A stretch of DNA of 17,050 nucleotides, from positions 1 through 17,050 of the forward strand of contig PJAB01001123.1 in the NCBI GenBank assembly GCA_002887195.1, in the 5' to 3' direction. The notes beneath the pieces are model-generated. The model was not told where the DNA came from. It saw nothing but the letters and a program-made list of their open reading frames with translations, and searched no databases. Source of the DNA: Chrysochromulina parva (lineage: Eukaryota > Haptophyta > Prymnesiales > Chrysochromulinaceae). Each line of letters opens with the position of its first letter. The first letter of the stretch is position 1. Below, piece after piece: positions 13,645 to 17,050 of this stretch. The translations under genes were made by a program, and so were the position numbers.

Positions 13645-15726
13645 ATGGATTCTCCTCCGTCCGCGCGAAGAAAGACGTACGCCCCCGCGGCTCGAGTTGA
13701 GCAGACGCCCACAACGGAAGACGCGCTGTCGGCCGGTTCGGCGCGTGTCAGCAAACCTGCCAGCACATTCAACTTACCAGGGCCCAACAAGAGCCCGGCG
13801 GGCAACGAGCCGTGGCAGATTTTGAAGAAGGAGCTGGGCACTTTACATCTCGGCTCCAGGCTGGAATCCCTTGTCGCGCCGGCATCGCTGATGCTGCCCT
13901 TCAGCTCCACGGAGCTCTCGCTGCTCGGAGTTGCATGCAGTGCCCCTGGCCTCGCCGCGGCGACGCGGGAGGCCGATCGCATCCGACGCATGCTTCGTGT
14001 CTTAAGCGCCCATCTGGGGGCGATGGCACACACATTGTCGGCGCCGATGATGAAGCCTTACAATCCGGTGCTTGGGGAGGTCCTCGCCGCTCGTGGCGGA
14101 GAGCTTGCGGAGGCGGGCTCGGGCGGAGCGAGCGCATGGCGCGCGGTCATAGAGCAAGTCTCGCTGAATCCGCCTCTCACTGCTTTCCACCTTGAGGGAT
14201 ACGCTGGTGCCTCCAGCTTCCGACACTACGGGTCCTCGGGATCCTCCGTCTTCTTCCTTGGGAACACAGTCGAGGTGCGGATAGCGCCGCAGCCAGGCGG
14301 TACGTTTCTGACGCTCGAGGACGGCACGGAAGAGCAGTATCGTGTCAAGAGCCTCCCGTCCATGTGCCTGCGCAACATCCTCGGGATCGGACGGCCGTAT
14401 TGCGAGTGGGTGGGCGATCTCGAGGTCGAGGGCGTTTCGTCAGGCCTCGTCGGCCGAATTACCTTCCAAGCCGCGCAGATGTTCGATGCGGCGAGCGCGC
14501 ACCGCGTCGTAGGGGCCGTCTCCTCTGGCGACGCTAAACTCGCCACTGTGCTCTACCACATCGCTGGCGCTTGGACGAGCCGAGTCGTTGCAACAGCAGC
14601 CGATGGGCATGATGAGCTCGAGCTGCTACCGGCGCTTCCGGGCGGCGCGGCGCGGCCCACCGGACTGGTCCACTTACCGCTGCCGCTGCCGTACGAGCTG
14701 CCCACTCACTCCCTCGCCTGGCCGTTACATCCGCATGCGATCTGGTCCGAGCTCACGACGGCGCTCCGAGCGCGCGACTGGGCGGCAGCGCGCGCGGCCA
14801 AGCGCAGAGTGGAGGAGGCGCTGCGAGCGAAAGCCGCGGAGACGGCCGAGGCGGAGACCACTTGCATGCCCATGCTCTTCGAAGAGGCGGCTGGCCCTCC
14901 CGGCGCGAACGCATGGATTTTGCGCGCCGGAGCTCTCGATCGCGCTTTCAATCCGGTGGGGGTACTGCCAAATATGGTATCGGATGGCACGCTATTGAGT
15001 TGCAACACCCCCGAGGATGCAGCGGAGGATGCAGCGGTGCACTCCACCGCCACACCCTCGAGCTCGGATCACAGGCTCATCACGACGGATCACAGGATCG
15101 AGACGAATCACATGACGCCAAACCTGACGTCGCGCCGAACCACCACACCGACCGAGGCGGCAGTCGTGCGCTGGCTGAAATCGCAGGAGCTCCATCTCCC
15201 TGCGGAGGTGGAGCGCCGCGCTGAGCGCCCCAGCCCTGAGGCACGCCCTAGCATTCACGTCACACCATCCAATAGCGCCCGGAACGGCGCCCGGCCGAGG
15301 CTGGACCATTCACAGCTGGACCATTCCCAGCTGGGCCATTCACGGGAGGTCATCGTGGGCCTAGCAAGGCGCGTTCTGGAGACGCGCTATGTGACCATTG
15401 AGCTTCCAGTGGACGGTGGGAAGGCGTTTGATTGGACCGTCGATGACGTGGACATGACGTTCATCGCGCCCGAGGGAACGTGCAAGGGCGACGAGCACGA
15501 GTTCACATTCACACGCATCCCCAAGCCGAGCTTGGTCTCGATGGTCGCTGGCTTTGTCATCGGCATAGCGCTCGGGTTCGTGAGCATGCACCATCTTCAC
15601 CTTCTGGACCGATCCGATGCATGCGCCGATGCACTTTTCATGAACCCACGGCAGTGCATAACGCTTTCGCCGCCCGAGTGTCGGCTGCCCCCGAGTAATG
15701 TGATTTGTTGTCAATTTGTTGGTTGA
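13645..15726 (+). CDS. Oxysterol-binding-protein-related lipid-transfer protein (ORP) with C-terminal membrane anchor, 693 aa
   Basis: Residues 57-430 form the OSBP-related domain. The lid/core start reads WQILKKELGTLHLGSRLESL. The conserved MKPYNPVLGE (136-145) supplies the lysine and asparagine used for phosphoinositide binding. The signature position is IEQVSLNPPLTAFHLEG (169-185), where the family has EQVSHHPP. The C-terminal PI4P-contact helix keeps Lys386, Glu390 and Arg394 in the K-x3-E-x3-R spacing (AKRRVEEALR). Family proteins exchange sterol or phosphatidylserine for PI4P at membrane contact sites. After a low-complexity linker, residues 581-624 (YVTIELPVDGGKAFDWTVDD, VDMTF) have GOLD-like spacing. 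A membrane span follows (LVSMVAGFVIGIALGFVSM, 630-648), so the protein is probably anchored near its C-terminus, as ORP5 and ORP8 are. No PH domain or FFAT motif is seen. The start at 13645 is the last ATG before conserved sequence; 13219 is an alternative. Confidence 0.87.
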   Translation: MDSPPSARRKTYAPAARVEQTPTTEDALSAGSARVSKPASTFNLPGPNKSPAGNEPWQILKKELGTLHLGSRLESLVAPASLMLPFSSTELSLLGVACSAPGLAAATREADRIRRMLRVLSAHLGAMAHTLSAPMMKPYNPVLGEVLAARGGELAEAGSGGASAWRAVIEQVSLNPPLTAFHLEGYAGASSFRHYGSSGSSVFFLGNTVEVRIAPQPGGTFLTLEDGTEEQYRVKSLPSMCLRNILGIGRPYCEWVGDLEVEGVSSGLVGRITFQAAQMFDAASAHRVVGAVSSGDAKLATVLYHIAGAWTSRVVATAADGHDELELLPALPGGAARPTGLVHLPLPLPYELPTHSLAWPLHPHAIWSELTTALRARDWAAARAAKRRVEEALRAKAAETAEAETTCMPMLFEEAAGPPGANAWILRAGALDRAFNPVGVLPNMVSDGTLLSCNTPEDAAEDAAVHSTATPSSSDHRLITTDHRIETNHMTPNLTSRRTTTPTEAAVVRWLKSQELHLPAEVERRAERPSPEARPSIHVTPSNSARNGARPRLDHSQLDHSQLGHSREVIVGLARRVLETRYVTIELPVDGGKAFDWTVDDVDMTFIAPEGTCKGDEHEFTFTRIPKPSLVSMVAGFVIGIALGFVSMHHLHLLDRSDACADALFMNPRQCITLSPPECRLPPSNVICCQFVG
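15301..15345 (+). repeat. 15-bp tandem repeat, three copies, in the ORP linker
   Basis: CTGGACCATTCACAG, CTGGACCATTCCCAG and CTGGGCCATTCACGG follow each other directly and encode LDHSQ, LDHSQ and LGHSR. The array lies in the linker between the lipid-binding domain and the GOLD-like/anchor region. Confidence 0.9.
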
Positions 15727-15916
15727 CCGGAAGGTAAAATAGTCACTGGTGCGTGATGTGTGCCTCGGCTCCGCCGTGTCGGAGGGAAGGCCGTTTTCTG
15801 CTCTGGTCGAAACCGACGATCCCCAAACTTGACCGACTCTCACGGTTCCACGTGCATGCAACAGACGCCGAACTCGAAGCGGAGCGCGTCGGCGGCGCGC
15901 TGCCTTCTCGTCTGCT

Positions 15917-17050
15917 ATGGCGTTCCTGAAATCCAAGAATATGATCCATAAGGCGGATTGGGGCCGCGAACGCCACGACGTCGACCGGCCATTCACCAGT
16001 TTGACCTCGAAGTTTGGACCCAATGCTGCTCGCCAATACGCAGAAGCTTACAGCCGGCAGCAGCATCAGCAGCATCCCGTCACTTCGCCGAGCAGTCAAT
16101 CATTGCCCGCCTCTGCACGAGGGCATGCCGGATCATCGCTGCCGCTGCAGTCTCGCATCACGCTGACGATCCCGCCGTCGACGCCGCTGTATGCACCGGT
16201 GCTGCCGCTGTCGCCGCGCACGCTGTCGCCACGCACGGCCTCCTCTCAGGCCGCTCGTGGGCCGCACCCGCCACCGCCGCTCATCCCGCGGCCGCTGATG
16301 AGCGCCACCCAGGTGCGCATCGCGACCGCCGCCCTCATCGATGCGCACCCGCCACGGCCAGTCACGGCCATCCTGGCCAACGTGCCGTTGGCAGCGCCGA
16401 CGCCGCTGCTCGAGCACTTGCACCCGAGCACCTTCGTGCCGGTGCCTCCGTCTCCTCGGCCGGGTTCGCACCGTGTGCGGGCGGCGCGCGAGGTGCCCTG
16501 CGCGGAGCTTGAGCAGATCATGCAGGCTCACTACAAGCACGCGATGCCACCGATGATGCCGGGCGCGAGCTCAGCGTCTGTCGGCGCGCCGCGGCCGGCG
16601 AGCCCCGTGGGAGAAGGCATCAGAAATGAGATGGCGCCCAACGGCACCCCACGGGCATTCACAGGAGCGCGGCCGGCGACGCGAGCCGACCGGCTGTCGC
16701 CGCCCGGGCTGTCCGCCGAGGAGCCACTCGCCATTCACAGGAGCCATTCACAGGAGCCACTCGCCGAGGAGCCACCGGCGCGGCCGGTGCCATACGTGAC
16801 CGTGTCTCATGAGGAGGTGTGGGGGCACTTCCAGATGGAGATCTGGCGGCGGCTCACGGGGCCCGCCGAGCCTCCCCCGCGCCCGCCCAAGAAGAAGCCG
16901 GTGCGCAAGAAGCTGCCCAGGAAGAAGGCCGAGGTCGAGGAGGTCGCTGTAGAGGATCTGTCTTGGGAGTTCCGCATCCCGCGCCTGCTGCAGCAGATGG
17001 CCGCCAAGAACCACCTCAAGATGATGGACGTGTTCAAAAAGTTCGACTCG
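15917..17050 (+). CDS. Probable EF-hand protein, 5' part only (378 codons, open at the right edge)
   Basis: An uninterrupted frame starts at the ATG at 15917 and is still open at the last codon of the window. The start is firm for this frame: an in-frame TGA lies at 15830-15832 and no other ATG falls between. The N-terminus is polar (MAFLKSKNMIHKADWGRERH, then RPFTSLTSKFGPNAARQYAE). A Pro/Ser-rich disordered region follows (about 50-300), interrupted by a helical piece, CAELEQIMQAHYKHAM. The region before the edge holds YVTVSHEEVWGHFQMEIWRR, a Lys/Pro-rich basic linker (PPKKKPVRKKLPRKK), and then LLQQMAAKNHLKMMDVFKKF followed by DS. That last stretch has the helix-plus-Asp pattern that opens an EF-hand calcium loop, but the loop lies outside the window. 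The EF-hand call therefore rests on half a motif. The protein resembles multi-domain cytoskeletal or flagellar EF-hand proteins only in general architecture. Confidence 0.65.
   Translation, partial: MAFLKSKNMIHKADWGRERHDVDRPFTSLTSKFGPNAARQYAEAYSRQQHQQHPVTSPSSQSLPASARGHAGSSLPLQSRITLTIPPSTPLYAPVLPLSPRTLSPRTASSQAARGPHPPPPLIPRPLMSATQVRIATAALIDAHPPRPVTAILANVPLAAPTPLLEHLHPSTFVPVPPSPRPGSHRVRAAREVPCAELEQIMQAHYKHAMPPMMPGASSASVGAPRPASPVGEGIRNEMAPNGTPRAFTGARPATRADRLSPPGLSAEEPLAIHRSHSQEPLAEEPPARPVPYVTVSHEEVWGHFQMEIWRRLTGPAEPPPRPPKKKPVRKKLPRKKAEVEEVAVEDLSWEFRIPRLLQQMAAKNHLKMMDVFKKFDS
16716..16773 (+). repeat. Nested short direct repeats in the EF-hand-type gene
   Basis: The 13-bp unit CCATTCACAGGAG occurs twice in a row (16731-16756) and is flanked on both sides by GAGCCACTCGCC, itself next to GAGGAG. 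Because 13 is not a multiple of three, the two copies are read in different frames (AIHRS, then HSQEP). The open frame is maintained. Confidence 0.75.

Noticed and set aside
15958..16512. 184-codon Ala/His-rich plus-strand frame
   Set aside because: It lies inside the longer frame from the ATG at 15917, which is open to the window edge and ends in an EF-hand-like helix.
1..17050. CRISPR array, insertion sequence, phage or viral genes, prokaryotic operon
   Set aside because: No regular spacer-repeat array, transposase motif, terminal inverted repeats or viral hallmark gene was seen, and the protein families are eukaryotic.

Overview
This window looks like nuclear DNA of a unicellular alga with a secondary red plastid; a haptophyte is my best guess. 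It is GC-rich and gene-dense, and the reading frames are nearly all uninterrupted. The products are clearly eukaryotic: a vacuolar iron transporter family protein, a cytochrome b5 domain protein, an oxysterol-binding-related protein (ORP), an EF-hand-type protein, and a TPR protein with what reads as plastid and thylakoid-lumen targeting. A proline-rich membrane protein carries W-C/H-C/C-x-C cysteine modules of a kind I associate with haptophytes. No ribosomal, tRNA, CRISPR, phage, transposase or prokaryotic operon signature was found. Assignment to haptophytes is inference.

Layout from left to right: the tail of a minus-strand coding exon leaves the left edge (1-140). An unrecognised minus-strand gene follows (235-1536), divergent across about 130 bp from a cytochrome b5 domain gene (1665-2591). 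All later genes are on the plus strand: a VIT/CCC1 iron transporter (3047-3940); a Cys/His-knuckle protein with a duplicated NPAML-PG module (4199-5194); a lumenal TPR protein (5571-6491); a sigma-like glutathione S-transferase (6904-7617); a HAD-fold protein with a long disordered tail (8351-10357); a single-pass proline-rich surface protein (10637-12826); an ORP with an altered signature motif and a C-terminal membrane anchor (13645-15726); and the 5' part of a probable EF-hand gene that runs off the right edge (15917-17050).

Every start was placed on an ATG. Several long frames extend upstream only through GTG or TTG codons, which I did not accept as starts in a nuclear eukaryotic gene. 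These are independent monocistronic genes with 130-820 bp spacers, not an operon. Two themes recur loosely: iron and heme (the cytochrome b5 and VIT neighbours) and redox or plastid stress (GST and lumenal TPR). Neither proves co-function.

The most striking non-coding signals are two. A cluster of ACCGGT motifs, three of them the perfect palindrome TACCGGTA, lies upstream of the TPR gene, with one more copy in the divergent intergene. A cluster of ACGT-core bZIP-type boxes, including a perfect CRE and a 12-bp G-box palindrome, lies just upstream of the GST. The most interesting proteins are the ORP in which the usual EQVSHHPP signature reads EQVSLNPP, the cysteine-module surface protein, and the knuckle protein with CapZ-interacting-like repeats. 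I did not find a clear multi-gene novel system.
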